A stretch of 64,000 nt of DNA from Paenibacillus sp. FSL H8-0537 (GCF_038051995.1 NZ_CP150290.1:6293501-6357500); one strand, 5' to 3'. Positions 51,361 through 61,305 are shown, counted from the first letter of the stretch. The notes: generated by a model not told the origin, from the letters alone. Program-made: numbers and translations.

Positions 51361-51407
51361 GGAAACAAGATCAGAAGTTGCTAAAGTTGATGAAAGAGGT
51401 GTAACCG

Positions 51408-51803
51408 ATGAGCGCACCAACATTGGATCAATTTCAACAGCAAGTATCCGAGTTACTGCTAAGGCATCGGAGCCTGCTGGATGTAATGTCAAAGTTTGGG
51501 CAGGCTGGAACGTCCGTCAATCGTGCGGTAACGAAAGCTGTGACCGACTGCGGCTGCATTGAGCTTGCGGCCCGCAAGCAGCACTATTCCGATGAACCGA
51601 ACCTGAAGAGCGCGAAAGAAACACTGCAAAGCCACCTTTCTGGCGAGCTATGCGAGCACTGCCGCGATGTGCTTAAGGCCGATCTTGGACGCAACCTGTT
51701 CTACATGACCGCGATGTGCAATCTGCTGAATATCCAGCTGGATGAAGTCATCGCTGATGAGTATGACAAATGCTCAACGCTTGGCCTATTTAATTTAACG
51801 TAA
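51408..51803 (+). CDS. conserved all-helical protein of unknown function
   Basis: 131 residues, the only supported plus-strand gene. Start follows AAAGAGGTGTAACCG. Visible are a helical N-terminus (TLDQFQQQVSELLLRHRSLL), a CGC motif near residue 49, and CEHC at about 83-86. The C-terminal half (LGRNLFYMTAMCNLLNIQLDEVIADEYDKCSTLG lies at 94-127) resembles the end of MazG-like all-alpha NTP pyrophosphohydrolases, but the catalytic ExxE region is not obvious. I recall similar Paenibacillus proteins carrying a DUF1573 label. No function is assigned. Own promoter; convergent with pssA. Confidence 0.8.
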   Translation: MSAPTLDQFQQQVSELLLRHRSLLDVMSKFGQAGTSVNRAVTKAVTDCGCIELAARKQHYSDEPNLKSAKETLQSHLSGELCEHCRDVLKADLGRNLFYMTAMCNLLNIQLDEVIADEYDKCSTLGLFNLT

Positions 51804-51856
51804 AGCGAATGCCTGCAAGGCCATTGCTACCTCCACATAATGATGCAAGTTGCCAA

Positions 51857-51997
51857 GCGTAAACGGCTGTTGCTATCCTTTGGCGGCTAAGCTACCGTTT
51901 CGCGTAGAAATATAGAGAAAGTATGGCAAAATCATATACTTTCCTATATTTCAAGGTGAAATGGCTGTCGCCATCCTTTGGCGACACAGCCCATTTC
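51857..51997. repeat. family-1 A-B-A hairpin repeat (fullest copy)
   Basis: Three hairpins in a row: A1 (51857-51903, AAACGG/CCGTTT), B (51907-51952, GAAATATAG-A-GAAAGTAT with its near-perfect complement) and A2 (51958-51997, GAAATGG..CCATTTC with inner TGTCGCC/GGCGACA). Related copies lie near 22.7, 37.3 and 48.75 kb. It occupies the gap between two convergent genes, just before a bidirectional terminator. Confidence 0.85.
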
Positions 51998-52004
51998 AAC
52001 AACA

Positions 52005-52046
52005 AAACAAGCTGTAAACCACGCTTACATGGTTTACAGCTTGTTT
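52005..52046. terminator. bidirectional terminator between the plus-strand gene and pssA
   Basis: A perfect 17-bp stem (AAACAAGCTGTAAACCA with its complement) and an 8-base loop; TTTGTTG follows in both directions. It serves convergent transcripts. Confidence 0.85.
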
Positions 52047-52090
52047 GTTGTTTCCTGTTTATTGATAAATGCTTCTGCGCTAGCTGCACA

Positions 52091-52837
52091 CTAGGCAATC
52101 GTCTCCGATTGCACCTGCTCCTCGCTTAGCTCCGCATGCTTGTTTTTACGTCTGCGCGGTTTAATGCGCCGATCAACGTTTTTTTTTAAGCCCCACAGCG
52201 CGTATAGCAGAAGAGGGATGAAAATCAGCTTCGACAAATATTGATTGAACCAAATACCGATAACGAGCGAAAACACGACGATAATCGGCACGACCCAAAT
52301 CGCGCTCTTCGGAATGCCAAACTTCTTGAAATTCGGGTAACGAACCGTGCTCACCATAAGAATGGAAAGAGCAAGCGTGCTGATTAACAGCACAATAACC
52401 GAAATATCATTTTTGAATAGAGCTAGCGTTGCCAAAACACCACCAGCTGCTGGGATCGGCAGCCCGATGAAATAACCGCTTGGCGTCTTCGTTACAACAT
52501 TAAATCTAGCCAGCCGCAAAGCCCCGCAAATCGGGAATAACGCGGTAATTATCCAAGCCACTGCTGTATTTAAATCCTGAAAAGCGACTACATACATAAT
52601 GAACGCCGGAGCTACTCCGAAGGAAATAACATCGGATAACGAATCGAGCTCCTTGCCAAATTCGCTCTGTGCATTAAGCGCACGTGCCACTCTGCCATCT
52701 ACGCCATCAAGCAGCATTGCGATAATAACCATCATCGCTGCAATTTCAGGTTTCTCATTAAACACCATAATAATGGCGATTACGCCAAGAAACAAATTCC
52801 CCACCGTGAAAAGGCTCGGTATTGACTTTATAATCAT
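52091..52837 (-). CDS. pssA: CDP-diacylglycerol-serine O-phosphatidyltransferase
   Basis: 248 residues with about eight hydrophobic segments. The CDP-alcohol phosphatidyltransferase motif is intact: DGVDGRVAR, then eight residues, GKELDSLSD, with the catalytic aspartates. It makes phosphatidylserine for phosphatidylethanolamine. ATG 52837 follows AGAGGTGG; the longer frame upstream is not supported. In B. subtilis pssA lies elsewhere with psd; no psd is adjacent here. A lysine/arginine-rich cytoplasmic tail ends the protein. Confidence 0.92.
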   Translation of the reverse strand: MIIKSIPSLFTVGNLFLGVIAIIMVFNEKPEIAAMMVIIAMLLDGVDGRVARALNAQSEFGKELDSLSDVISFGVAPAFIMYVVAFQDLNTAVAWIITALFPICGALRLARFNVVTKTPSGYFIGLPIPAAGGVLATLALFKNDISVIVLLISTLALSILMVSTVRYPNFKKFGIPKSAIWVVPIIVVFSLVIGIWFNQYLSKLIFIPLLLYALWGLKKNVDRRIKPRRRKNKHAELSEEQVQSETIA

Positions 52838-52924
52838 CTGTTCCACCTCTTCTCTACTATGCCCTAAGACCAAACACAAATGTATGATGATCGGGCCGTT
52901 CACATTCCATCAATTGTATGGGAT

Positions 52925-54004
52925 TTAGATTTGCCTGTCAATGAACATTTGATCCTGGATCCGTTTCAAACCTTCCTTGATTGCCCTCGCCCGGACTTCC
53001 CCAATTCCGTCAACATCATCCAGTTCACCGATTGTCGCCATCATAATATGCGGCAGTCTTGCGAAGCGCTCGACCAGATTATTCATAATAATGAGCGGCA
53101 AGCGCGGGATTTTGTTCAACAGACGATAGCCCCTCGGTGAAATGGATTCTTCCGCCATAGACGCGGTATGCGGATAGCCTAGAAGGCGGATAAATGGCGA
53201 AGCATCGAGCAGCTCATCCGAGCTTAGTTTTTTCATCGCCAGCCGGATTTCCCGTATTTTCTCATCTGAATTGTCTTTTGCATAATCCTTCAGCAAGTAC
53301 CAAGCATCCTCATCCACACCATCGACCAGTTCTTCCAGCTGCATGGCAATGAGGCGTCCTTCCGTTCCCAGCTCGGTCACATAACGCTTAATTTCCATTT
53401 TGACGCGCAGCACCATTTCTACACGCTGCACAACATGAGCAACCTCCTGCAGGGTGACCAACTCTTCGAACTCAAGTACGGACAAATTTTTAAACGATTG
53501 GCCCAGCACCGCCTTATATTTCTCCAGCGTCTGAATCGCCTGATTCGCTTTGGTCAAAATGTTGCCCATTTCCTTGAGAGCATACCGCAAATTGCCTTGA
53601 TACAGCGTAATAATATTTCGGCGCTGCGAAATGGATACGACGAGCTTGCCCGTCTGCTTGCCTACCCGCTCCGCAGTACGGTGGCGGATTCCCGTCTCAA
53701 TTGACGGAATGGAGCTGTTCGGAATAAGCTGCGTGTTGGCATACAGAATCCGCCGCATATCCTCGCTCAAAATAATCGCACCATCCATCTTCGCAAGCTC
53801 ATACAAATAGTTAGGCGAGAAGTCGCAATTGATGGAAAAACCTCCATCTACAACTTCCATCACCTCAGGACTGTATCCGACAACGATTAATGCCCCAGTC
53901 TTCGCCCGCAGCACGTTCTCTAAGCCGTCACGGAACGGGGTACCGGGCGCGACTAGCTGCAAAAGCTGGTTCATCGTTTCTAGCTGGCTCTGTTCCTTCA
54001 TCAT
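52925..54004 (-). CDS. disA: DNA-integrity scanning diadenylate cyclase DisA
   Basis: 359 residues. N-terminal DAC domain (about 8-145) with the catalytic DGA (MDGAIILS) and RHRTAERV motifs, a helical linker, and a C-terminal helix-hairpin-helix DNA-binding domain ([40 protein letters not shown]). It makes c-di-AMP and scans DNA for damage before sporulation. Seven bases after radA, as in B. subtilis, and RadA inhibits DisA there. Confidence 0.97.
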   Translation of the reverse strand: MMKEQSQLETMNQLLQLVAPGTPFRDGLENVLRAKTGALIVVGYSPEVMEVVDGGFSINCDFSPNYLYELAKMDGAIILSEDMRRILYANTQLIPNSSIPSIETGIRHRTAERVGKQTGKLVVSISQRRNIITLYQGNLRYALKEMGNILTKANQAIQTLEKYKAVLGQSFKNLSVLEFEELVTLQEVAHVVQRVEMVLRVKMEIKRYVTELGTEGRLIAMQLEELVDGVDEDAWYLLKDYAKDNSDEKIREIRLAMKKLSSDELLDASPFIRLLGYPHTASMAEESISPRGYRLLNKIPRLPLIIMNNLVERFARLPHIMMATIGELDDVDGIGEVRARAIKEGLKRIQDQMFIDRQI

Positions 54005-54011
54005 CTTCCCC

Positions 54012-55379
54012 CTATCCTAGTGCTGCCGAGAGCGCTTCCGCTACGGTGTTTACACCAATGATCTCAATAGATGCCGGCGGCTTCCAGCCCTTCAAGCTTC
54101 TCTCCGGCATAATAACGCGTTTGAAGCCCAGCTTCTCGGCTTCCTTTACCCGCTGCTCAGCACGCGAAACAGCACGCACCTCGCCTGTCAGACCAACTTC
54201 TCCGAACACAACGTCGTAAGGTCTCGTTGGCGCATCCCGAAAGCTGGAAGCGAGACATACCGCTGCTGCTAAATCAACGGCTGGCTCATCCAGCTTAATG
54301 CCGCCTGCTACATTCAAATAAGCATCCTGCGTCTGAAGAAACATGCCGTTTCGCTTCTCAAGCACAGCAATGATCAACGCCATGCGATGATGGTCAAGCC
54401 CAGCTGTCATGCGCCTCGGCGATGGGAAATTCGTCGTCGCCACCAGCGCCTGCAATTCCACCAATACAGGACGGGTTCCCTCCATGCTCGCAACAACAAT
54501 AGAACCTGCTACGCCAAGCGGACGCTCAGATAAAAACAACTCAGAAGGATTCAGCACCTCACGCAAGCCTTCCTCGCCCATCTCGAAAATTCCGATCTCA
54601 TTCGTTGACCCGAACCGGTTTTTCACCGCGCGCAGCAGCCTGTAAGTGTGATGACGCTCACCTTCAAAATACAGCACGCAATCGACCATATGCTCCAGCA
54701 TCCGCGGCCCGGCAATGGCGCCTTCCTTCGTCACATGCCCGACCAGCACCGTTGCGATCCCTTTGATTTTGGCGACTCGCATGAAATGCGCTGTGCATTC
54801 CCGAACCTGGGATACGCTGCCCGGCGCTGATTGAACACCCGGATCATAAACCGTCTGGATGGAGTCAATAACGAGAAAATCGGGGTCCACCGATTCAATC
54901 GCCTCGTTAATATGATCCATGTTCGTTTCGCAAAGCACATACAAGGATTCCGTCAGCGCACCAAGCCGATCCGCTCTTAGCCTCGTTTGCCGCACCGATT
55001 CCTCACCCGAAATATAGAGAACCTTCAATCCCTTCGTTGCCAGTGCATGCGAGGTTTGCAGCAGCAGCGTGGATTTTCCGATACCGGGATCTCCCCCTAC
55101 CAGCAAAAGGGAACCCGGCACAACGCCTCCGCCAAGTACGCGGTTGAGCTCCTTCAAGCTCGTTTCAATGCGCGGTTCCTTCCCACTCTCTATATGTATG
55201 ATCGATTGTGGCTTTTCTTTCGTTTGCGCAACACGCAAACCGACTCCCTGCGTCTTGACAACGGTTTCCTTCTCTTCAATCATGGAATTCCATGACTGGC
55301 ACCCGGGGCATTTGCCCATCCACTTTGGCGACTCTGTTCCACATTCATTGCATACGAATTTCGTTTTTATTTTTGCCAT
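54012..55379 (-). CDS. radA: DNA repair protein RadA
   Basis: 455 residues. Zinc finger [18 protein letters not shown] (10-27), RecA-like ATPase with Walker [12 protein letters not shown], the RadA-specific KNRFG motif ([16 protein letters not shown]) and a C-terminal Lon-like domain without a protease active site ([19 protein letters not shown]). It helps branch migration in recombination. Preceded by AAAAGGAGCC. Confidence 0.97.
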   Translation of the reverse strand: MAKIKTKFVCNECGTESPKWMGKCPGCQSWNSMIEEKETVVKTQGVGLRVAQTKEKPQSIIHIESGKEPRIETSLKELNRVLGGGVVPGSLLLVGGDPGIGKSTLLLQTSHALATKGLKVLYISGEESVRQTRLRADRLGALTESLYVLCETNMDHINEAIESVDPDFLVIDSIQTVYDPGVQSAPGSVSQVRECTAHFMRVAKIKGIATVLVGHVTKEGAIAGPRMLEHMVDCVLYFEGERHHTYRLLRAVKNRFGSTNEIGIFEMGEEGLREVLNPSELFLSERPLGVAGSIVVASMEGTRPVLVELQALVATTNFPSPRRMTAGLDHHRMALIIAVLEKRNGMFLQTQDAYLNVAGGIKLDEPAVDLAAAVCLASSFRDAPTRPYDVVFGEVGLTGEVRAVSRAEQRVKEAEKLGFKRVIMPERSLKGWKPPASIEIIGVNTVAEALSAALG

Positions 55380-55464
55380 GTCCGGCTCCTTTTACTAAAA
55401 AACACTATCATTAAAAGTTTACCATTTAATGCGGATTGTATAAACCCCTACTTCCTTATACGCA

Positions 55465-55507
55465 AGAAAGTTCCCTGTCATCCATATGAGGAAGAAGGGA
55501 ACTTTCT
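55465..55507. repeat. hairpin after the haem monooxygenase gene
   Basis: AGAAAGTTCCCT and AGGGAACTTTCT are perfect 12-base arms around a 19-base loop, 28 bases beyond the gene end. No T run follows on the minus strand, so it is a weak or non-canonical terminator. Confidence 0.6.
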
Positions 55508-55535
55508 GAAAAAGACAACCTATATACGCTATCCC

Positions 55536-55886
55536 TTAAGCTTGAATAGCCGCTTGCCGCGCCACAATAACGCGGTGGGTTGAAAGCTGAGAACCGAGCA
55601 TAATGACTTCATTTTGCTGGCTGTGGCAGCCTTCGCCTGCCTTCTTTTGACGATGTGCATGGGCCTGACGGAAGGAGTCGCTGTTGACCCAGCCTTCAAA
55701 CGACGCTTTATTTTCCCATGTTGTGCCAACTCTCAGCTCATCATAGTCCACCAAGTTTTCCATAAGCAGCACTTCCATCCGGATAAAACCGGGAGAAAGC
55801 TCAATTCCCTTCGTATGCTGGAACCGCTCGGCTACGGCTTCCCCGTGCCCTTTTTTAACTTTAATGGTGTTCGTGACCACGATCAT
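55536..55886 (-). CDS. IsdG-type haem-degrading monooxygenase (ABM fold)
   Basis: 116 residues. MIVVTNTIKVKKGHGEAV at the start and the ferredoxin-like ABM fold; the IsdG triad Asn, Trp, His appears as Asn6, Trp66 and His76, exactly one position before Asn7, Trp67 and His77 of Staphylococcus aureus IsdG. Such enzymes open haem to release iron. It starts 15 bases after the ankyrin gene, behind a Fur-box promoter, which supports an iron-acquisition role. The product type (staphylobilin or other) cannot be told. Confidence 0.88.
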   Translation of the reverse strand: MIVVTNTIKVKKGHGEAVAERFQHTKGIELSPGFIRMEVLLMENLVDYDELRVGTTWENKASFEGWVNSDSFRQAHAHRQKKAGEGCHSQQNEVIMLGSQLSTHRVIVARQAAIQA

Positions 55887-55901
55887 GATGTACTCCTCCT
55901 A

Positions 55902-56327
55902 TCAAGCCTGAAGGCTTTCCAAATAAGCATAAACGCAGCGCGACTCCTCGCCACCCATCTTGGCATGAACGATGAGCGGAATACCATGCGAGCCAATGGC
56001 ATCTTTCGCCGAGGGGTCGTCACTTAAAATCGCATGAACCACTTCCAGCTTGCCTAACATCGCCGCAGCAAACAAATCAAGTCTTGCTCCACGCTCCAGC
56101 AAATACAGCGCGATATCCCTGCGCCCGACATGAGCGGCTGCGCCTAGCGCATTTTCCCAATCACCATCGCCCCAGTCACAGGCAGCGTGCAGCAGTTCCG
56201 GCTCTTCATTCAGCATTTGCTTTACCTTGTCAAAATCCATATGCGCTGCTCTAACGAACTGCTTGATATATTCATTTGATAAATATGACGCCTCTTCAGC
56301 CGTTATTCTGGCCGCATGCAAACCCAT
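55902..56327 (-). CDS. ankyrin-repeat protein
   Basis: 141 residues. Ankyrin repeats are visible around 30-115: DFDKVKQMLNEEPELLHAAC, ENALGAAAHVGRRDIALYLL and DLFAAAMLGKLEVVHAILSD. No signal peptide or catalytic motif. It is the first gene after the Fur-box promoter and lies 15 bases before the haem monooxygenase gene. A protein-binding role is inferred; the partner is unknown. Similar small ankyrin proteins accompany catalase or haem genes in other bacteria, but that is only an analogy. Confidence 0.85.
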   Translation of the reverse strand: MGLHAARITAEEASYLSNEYIKQFVRAAHMDFDKVKQMLNEEPELLHAACDWGDGDWENALGAAAHVGRRDIALYLLERGARLDLFAAAMLGKLEVVHAILSDDPSAKDAIGSHGIPLIVHAKMGGEESRCVYAYLESLQA

Positions 56328-56414
56328 ACCCTATTACCGCCTTCCGTCATCTATTTACGTTCTTCGTCTTTTTATATGAAAGAGTTTATCGTTAAAGTAT
56401 CGCCTACTCTTTAT

Positions 56415-56444
56415 AAGATACACGATAATGATTCTCATTGTCAA
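56415..56444 (-). promoter_or_regulatory. promoter of the ankyrin-haem monooxygenase operon
   Basis: The minus strand shows TTGACA, an 18-base spacer and TATCTT. The spacer is filled by the Fur box, so Fur binding would block RNA polymerase. Confidence 0.7.
56424..56442. promoter_or_regulatory. Fur box
   Basis: GATAATGATTCTCATTGTC matches the 19-bp consensus GATAATGATAATCATTATC at 16 positions and retains the inverted-repeat halves GATAATGA/TCATTGTC. It overlaps the promoter of the operon encoding the IsdG-type enzyme. Confidence 0.82.
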
Positions 56445-56477
56445 ATAAAAAAAGAATAGAATCCATCTGCCGAGCAC

Positions 56478-56530
56478 ATAAAAAAGCTTCCAGAATCCGT
56501 CATGTTCACGGGTTCTGGAAGCTTTCTTTT
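56478..56530 (-). terminator. rho-independent terminator after clpC
   Basis: AAAGCTTCCAGAA-CCCG and CGGATTCTGGAAGCTTT pair over 17 positions (one mismatch) with loop TGAACATGA, followed by T residues on the minus strand. It lies about 80 bases after the clpC stop. Confidence 0.9.
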
Positions 56531-56608
56531 GTTGTGCCAAGCTGCATAAATCTAGCTCACCGGTTGTGCTGATAAGCTGTGATCAGTTGTGCAGCATCCT
56601 CACTTTTT

Positions 56609-59080
56609 TTATGATTTAGCTGCCGGCTCTTCGGATGCTTTCTCCAAATCAAGAGACTCCGCTTTCGTAACCGTCAAAGCGCCATCTTTCTCATCAATCG
56701 TGAATCGGTCACCTTTTTGAATGCTGCCCATGAGCAGCTCCTCGGACAACCGGTCCTCGATATGCTTCTGAATCGCACGACGCAGTGGACGCGCACCATA
56801 TTGCGGATCAAAGCCTTCCTTCGCCAAAAATGCTTTCGCTGCGTCGGTCAGCAAGAAGTCAACATCTTGCTCACGCAGGCGTTTGCGCAGATCGTCGGAC
56901 ATCAAAGTCACGATTTCGGCGATATGCTCCTGTTCCAGCGAATGGAACACGATTGTTTCGTCAATCCGATTCAGGAACTCAGGGCGGAAGCTCTTTTTAA
57001 GCTCAGCCATTACTTTATCCTTCATTTGGATGAAGTCACGACCAGCGTCGTGAACCGCAGTGAAGCCCAGCGAAGAATTCCGTTTAATTTGATCCGCGCC
57101 CACGTTCGACGTCATAATGATCAGCGTATTGCGGAAATCGACTACACGGCCTTTAGAATCAGTCAGGCGACCGTCTTCCAACACCTGCAGCAAAATGTTG
57201 AAAACTTCTGGGTGAGCTTTCTCAATCTCATCGAGCAATACAACCGAATAAGGCTTACGGCGTACTTTCTCGGTCAATTGACCGCCTTCCTCATAACCAA
57301 CATATCCCGGAGGTGCCCCAACGAGACGGGAAGTCGAATGCTTCTCCATATATTCCGACATATCGATGCGGATAATCGCATTTTCATCGCCGAACATCGC
57401 TTCTGCAAGCGCACGAGCAAGCTCAGTTTTACCTACACCCGTTGGACCGAGGAAAATGAATGAACCCATCGGGCGCTTCGGATCCTTCAGGCCAGCACGA
57501 GCACGGCGCATAGCGCGCGATACCGCTTTGACTGCTTCTTCCTGGCCGATGACACGACCGTGAAGAATCGATTCCATTTTCAGCAGACGCTCGGTTTCCT
57601 CCTCTGCCAGCTTGCTTACCGGAATGCCGGTCCAGCTCGCTACTACCTGTGCAATATCCTCAGGTGTCACTTCGGAATCCGTACGTCCTTGTTTTTCTTT
57701 CCATTGGTTTTTCGTAATATCCAGCTCTTCGCGCATCTTCTGCTCGGTATCGCGAAGCGCAGCTGCTTTCTCAAACTCCTGGCTTTGAACAGCGGAGTCT
57801 TTCTCCTTGCGGATATCCTCCAGACGGTTTTCCAGCTGCTTAAGGTTTGGCGGAATCGTATACGAGTTGAGGCGAACTTTCGAGCCCGCTTCATCAATCA
57901 GGTCGATCGCCTTATCCGGTAGGAAACGATCCGTAATGTAGCGGTCGGACAGCTTAACCGCTTGAACAATTGCTTCATCGGTAATTTTCACCCGGTGATG
58001 GGCTTCATAACGATCGCGCAGGCCGTACAAAATTTGTACCGCTTCTTCTGGCGAAGGCTGATCTACCGTAATCGGTTGGAAACGGCGCTCCAGCGCAGCA
58101 TCCTTCTCGATGTACTTGCGGTATTCATCCAGCGTAGTCGCACCGATACATTGCAGCTCGCCACGTGCTAGCGCCGGCTTTAAAATATTCGAAGCATCAA
58201 TCGCGCCTTCAGCTCCGCCTGCTCCGATCAGCGTATGAAGCTCATCGATGAACAGGATGATATTGCCGGCTTGGCGGATTTCATCCATAATTTTTTTCAG
58301 ACGGTCCTCAAACTCGCCGCGGTACTTCGTACCAGCAACAACAGAACCCATATCAAGTGTCATTACGCGTTTATCGCGCAGCGTTTCCGGAATTTCGTTT
58401 GCAATAATTTTTTGCGCCAGTCCTTCGGCAATCGCCGTTTTACCAACGCCGGGTTCCCCGATGAGAACAGGATTGTTTTTCGTCCGGCGGCTAAGCACTT
58501 GAATTACGCGCTCGATTTCCTTACTGCGGCCAATAACCGGATCGAGATTGCCTTCTTTAGCGAAGGAGGTCAAATCGCGGGCAAGTCCGTCCAGCGTTGG
58601 CGTGCTCACATTAGATGGAGCGCCATGGTTGCTGGAGATTGCTTCGCTGCTGCCAAGCAATTGCAGCACTTGCTGGCGAGCTTTATTCAGGCTGATGCCG
58701 AGATTGTTCAGCACGCGAGCTGCAACACCTTCGCCTTCACGAATGAGTCCGAGCAAAATATGCTCCGTGCCCACATACGTATGGCCCAGCTTTCTCGCTT
58801 CATCCATAGAGAGCTCAATGACCTTTTTCGCACGTGGCGTATAGGCAATGTTAGTAGGCTGCTCCTGGCCTCTTCCGATCAAAGCTTCAACCTCATCCTG
58901 AATTTTCTCTAGGCCCAGGCCAAGTCCAATCAGCGCTTTCGCGGCGATGCCTTCCCCTTCACGAATCAGTCCAAGTAAAATATGCTCTGTACCAATATTG
59001 TTATGTCCAAGACGAACCGCTTCCTCCTGCGCCAATGCAAGCACCTTCTGTGCCCGTTCCGTGAATCTTCCGAACATCAT
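56609..59080 (-). CDS. clpC: ATP-dependent Clp protease ATPase subunit ClpC
   Basis: 823 residues. Two N-terminal repeats ([21 protein letters not shown] and its second copy), first AAA+ module with GEPGVGKTA (about 207), a UVR-containing middle domain ([19 protein letters not shown]) and second AAA+ module with GPTGVGKTE (about 540). It unfolds substrates for ClpP, with MecA or phospho-arginine marks as adaptors. It begins two bases after mcsB, last in the ctsR operon. Confidence 0.98.
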   Translation of the reverse strand: MMFGRFTERAQKVLALAQEEAVRLGHNNIGTEHILLGLIREGEGIAAKALIGLGLGLEKIQDEVEALIGRGQEQPTNIAYTPRAKKVIELSMDEARKLGHTYVGTEHILLGLIREGEGVAARVLNNLGISLNKARQQVLQLLGSSEAISSNHGAPSNVSTPTLDGLARDLTSFAKEGNLDPVIGRSKEIERVIQVLSRRTKNNPVLIGEPGVGKTAIAEGLAQKIIANEIPETLRDKRVMTLDMGSVVAGTKYRGEFEDRLKKIMDEIRQAGNIILFIDELHTLIGAGGAEGAIDASNILKPALARGELQCIGATTLDEYRKYIEKDAALERRFQPITVDQPSPEEAVQILYGLRDRYEAHHRVKITDEAIVQAVKLSDRYITDRFLPDKAIDLIDEAGSKVRLNSYTIPPNLKQLENRLEDIRKEKDSAVQSQEFEKAAALRDTEQKMREELDITKNQWKEKQGRTDSEVTPEDIAQVVASWTGIPVSKLAEEETERLLKMESILHGRVIGQEEAVKAVSRAMRRARAGLKDPKRPMGSFIFLGPTGVGKTELARALAEAMFGDENAIIRIDMSEYMEKHSTSRLVGAPPGYVGYEEGGQLTEKVRRKPYSVVLLDEIEKAHPEVFNILLQVLEDGRLTDSKGRVVDFRNTLIIMTSNVGADQIKRNSSLGFTAVHDAGRDFIQMKDKVMAELKKSFRPEFLNRIDETIVFHSLEQEHIAEIVTLMSDDLRKRLREQDVDFLLTDAAKAFLAKEGFDPQYGARPLRRAIQKHIEDRLSEELLMGSIQKGDRFTIDEKDGALTVTKAESLDLEKASEEPAAKS

Positions 59081-59082
59081 CG

Positions 59083-60162
59083 TTACGCACCCCCATGTTC
59101 CATTTGACTTCGCAACTGCTTGCGAATAAGTTCTGCCCGGCGATAATCCCGCTGCTCCGCATTCATCGTTTCCTTAAATACTTGCTGCAAGAAGCCAGGC
59201 TGCGTCATAATCATTAATTCATTCATGACTTGAGGCGATATATTATCCAGCAATCCCAGATCAACGCCCAACCTTACATCTGAAAGCCGCTGTGCCGCTT
59301 CCTTCGTATCCATAATAGCCGCATAGGATAAAATCCCATAGGACCGCTTTACTCTATCTTCAATGCGCAGCTTAGACTCAGCAAGAAGCCGTATTCGAGC
59401 TGCTTTCTCATGCTCAATAATTTGTCTGGCTACGCTGTACAAGTTGTCAATAATTTCGGACTCTGATTGACCGAGTGTAATTTGGTTCGAGATTTGAAAC
59501 ACATTGCCAAGCGCTTCACTGCCTTCGCCATACAATCCGCGAACCGCGAGTCCGACCTGCGTGACTGCCTGCAAAATTCGATTGATTTGCGATGATAGCA
59601 CGAGAGCCGGCAAATGTACCATAATGGATACGCGAATGCCTGTTCCAACGTTGGTCGGGCAAGTCGTTAAATAACCGCGTTTCTCATCAAAAGCATATTC
59701 GGTCTCCGCTTCAAAAATATCATCGATCCGATTCGCCAGCGTCCAAGCTTCCTGAATTTGAAAACCCGGATATAGGCATTGAATTCGCAGATGGTCTTCT
59801 TCATTAATCATAATGCTCACCGATTCATTATCGCTGAGGATGAAGGCTCCGCCTCGAGATTCATTAGCCAGATTAGGGCTAATCAAATGCTTTTCGACTA
59901 ATACACGCTTCTCCAGCTCCGTAAGATCAGCTAACACGATGGTATCAAACTGGCCGATAGGCTCGAGCTTTCCAGATGCCCCTATAGCAGCCAGCTGCTC
60001 CATAACCTCAAGCGACTGCTCCTTCGTAGCGAGCAACGGAAACGGATGATGGTTCAAATTTCTGGCGATACGTATACGGCTGCTGATCACGATATCTGAC
60101 TCTGGACCATCCCCCTTCATCCAATCGCTTAACGCTTGCTCTGAAAAACGACGACTCTCCAA
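59083..60162 (-). CDS. mcsB: protein arginine kinase McsB
   Basis: 359 residues related to guanidino kinases: [20 protein letters not shown], the ATP-binding region with [14 protein letters not shown] (catalytic Cys in TTCPTN) and [14 protein letters not shown]. It phosphorylates arginines, marking proteins for ClpCP and inactivating CtsR. The start codon is TTG at 60162, with AAGGAGG seven bases upstream; the first in-frame ATG would delete conserved residues. Confidence 0.96.
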   Translation of the reverse strand: MESRRFSEQALSDWMKGDGPESDIVISSRIRIARNLNHHPFPLLATKEQSLEVMEQLAAIGASGKLEPIGQFDTIVLADLTELEKRVLVEKHLISPNLANESRGGAFILSDNESVSIMINEEDHLRIQCLYPGFQIQEAWTLANRIDDIFEAETEYAFDEKRGYLTTCPTNVGTGIRVSIMVHLPALVLSSQINRILQAVTQVGLAVRGLYGEGSEALGNVFQISNQITLGQSESEIIDNLYSVARQIIEHEKAARIRLLAESKLRIEDRVKRSYGILSYAAIMDTKEAAQRLSDVRLGVDLGLLDNISPQVMNELMIMTQPGFLQQVFKETMNAEQRDYRRAELIRKQLRSQMEHGGA

Positions 60163-60186
60163 GAGGTATCCTCCTTACTTCACGAC

Positions 60187-60711
60187 TTACAGCTCTGCTA
60201 TTTTACGCTCAAGCTCACGAATACGATCCCTAATTTGAGCCGCACTTTCAAATTCTTCTTGCTCAATACGATCATACAACTCGCGTCTGAGCTGATCAAG
60301 TTCTCGTTTATTTTGCAATTGCCCTCCGGAGCGTTTCGGAATTTTTCCCGTATGCACCGTACTACCATGTACCCTTTTAAGGAGCGGATCTAACTTATCT
60401 GAAAAATGCTTGTAGCAGGCGCTGCAGCCAAAGCGTCCGATCTTGCTGAACTGCGCATAAGTAAATCCGCATTCGTCACAGCGTATGACTGGGCAAGGCT
60501 TCGTCCCTGCTGAACCCGATGTTCCAGATGGATCAAAATCAAGCAGACCCGACAGCAAGCTGTGGATAGAGAAGCCATTCGCCGTTCCTGGAATACCTTC
60601 TCCCCGTTCACGTGCACAAGCTTCACAAATGTGAAACTCCGTCTTCTCTCCACCGACAATCTTCGTAAAATGAAGCGTTGCCGGCTTCTTGCCGCATTCC
60701 TGACAAATCAA
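60187..60711 (-). CDS. mcsA: McsA, activator of the McsB arginine kinase
   Basis: 174 residues. Zinc-type cysteines occur as CQECGKKP, CEAC, CDEC and CSAC, followed by a C-terminal UVR motif (LDQLRRELYDRIEQEEFESA, about 136-155). It activates McsB and stabilises CtsR. Gap of 24 bases to mcsB. Confidence 0.95.
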   Translation of the reverse strand: MICQECGKKPATLHFTKIVGGEKTEFHICEACARERGEGIPGTANGFSIHSLLSGLLDFDPSGTSGSAGTKPCPVIRCDECGFTYAQFSKIGRFGCSACYKHFSDKLDPLLKRVHGSTVHTGKIPKRSGGQLQNKRELDQLRRELYDRIEQEEFESAAQIRDRIRELERKIAEL

Positions 60712-60751
60712 GACGTATCACCCCTTTCCATGCGCGATACGCACGGTAAAG

Positions 60752-61213
60752 TTACTTAACCAGAAGCGATATAAGCATCGCTCTCAGCAAACGGGCCCTT
60801 AGCTCATCACGCAGCGGCAGCTTGACGGCAATGGTTTCCCGATCAATTGCTGCACGCAGCAGCTGCGCCTCGCGTTTCGTGACCATCAGCGCTTCTTCAA
60901 GCTGATAAATCAGACCTTCCGCGACGCTCTGCTCCACGCAATCTCCAATCGTCTGCCGAATATGAAACTGAATCGTCTGCAAAGCTGGCAGCTCTACCCG
61001 TTGAATCCGGACATAACCACCGCCTCCACGCTTCGATTCGACCATGTAACCCTTCTCCAGCGTAAAACGCGTACTAATCACGTAATTAATCTGGGAAGGG
61101 ACGCACGAAAATTTCTCAGCCAGCTCATTGCGCTGTATTTCCACCGAGCTTTCCGTACTTTCCTGCAGCATATTTTTTAAATACTGTTCAATGAGATCGG
61201 AAATGTTTCGCAT
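60752..61213 (-). CDS. ctsR: heat-shock transcriptional repressor CtsR
   Basis: 153 residues. N-terminal winged helix-turn-helix (NELAEKFSCVPSQINYVIST) with the glycine-rich wing VESKRGGGGYVRIQRV that inserts into the minor groove and senses heat. A C-terminal domain binds McsB. It represses its own operon through the site at 61281-61297. First gene of ctsR-mcsA-mcsB-clpC. Confidence 0.97.
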   Translation of the reverse strand: MRNISDLIEQYLKNMLQESTESSVEIQRNELAEKFSCVPSQINYVISTRFTLEKGYMVESKRGGGGYVRIQRVELPALQTIQFHIRQTIGDCVEQSVAEGLIYQLEEALMVTKREAQLLRAAIDRETIAVKLPLRDELRARLLRAMLISLLVK

Positions 61214-61280
61214 ATCACCAACCTCCCTGGTACTGCATGGAGCACAAGCTTACGCTTATTCATATGCAGCTCCAACTGAC

Positions 61281-61297
61281 TTTGACTTTCTTTGACT
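61281..61297 (-). promoter_or_regulatory. CtsR operator
   Basis: AGTCAAA-GAA-AGTCAAA on the minus strand matches the CtsR heptad direct repeat (A/G)GTCAAA with a 3-base spacer exactly. It lies just after the -10 of the ctsR promoter; partial heptads (AGTTAAA, AGTCAG) flank it. Confidence 0.9.
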
Positions 61298-61305
61298 TTA
61301 ACTTT

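Noticed and set aside
56355..56540. 61-codon minus-strand frame between clpC and the ankyrin gene
   Set aside because: It runs through the clpC terminator and the Fur-box promoter region lies beside it; no ribosome-binding site.
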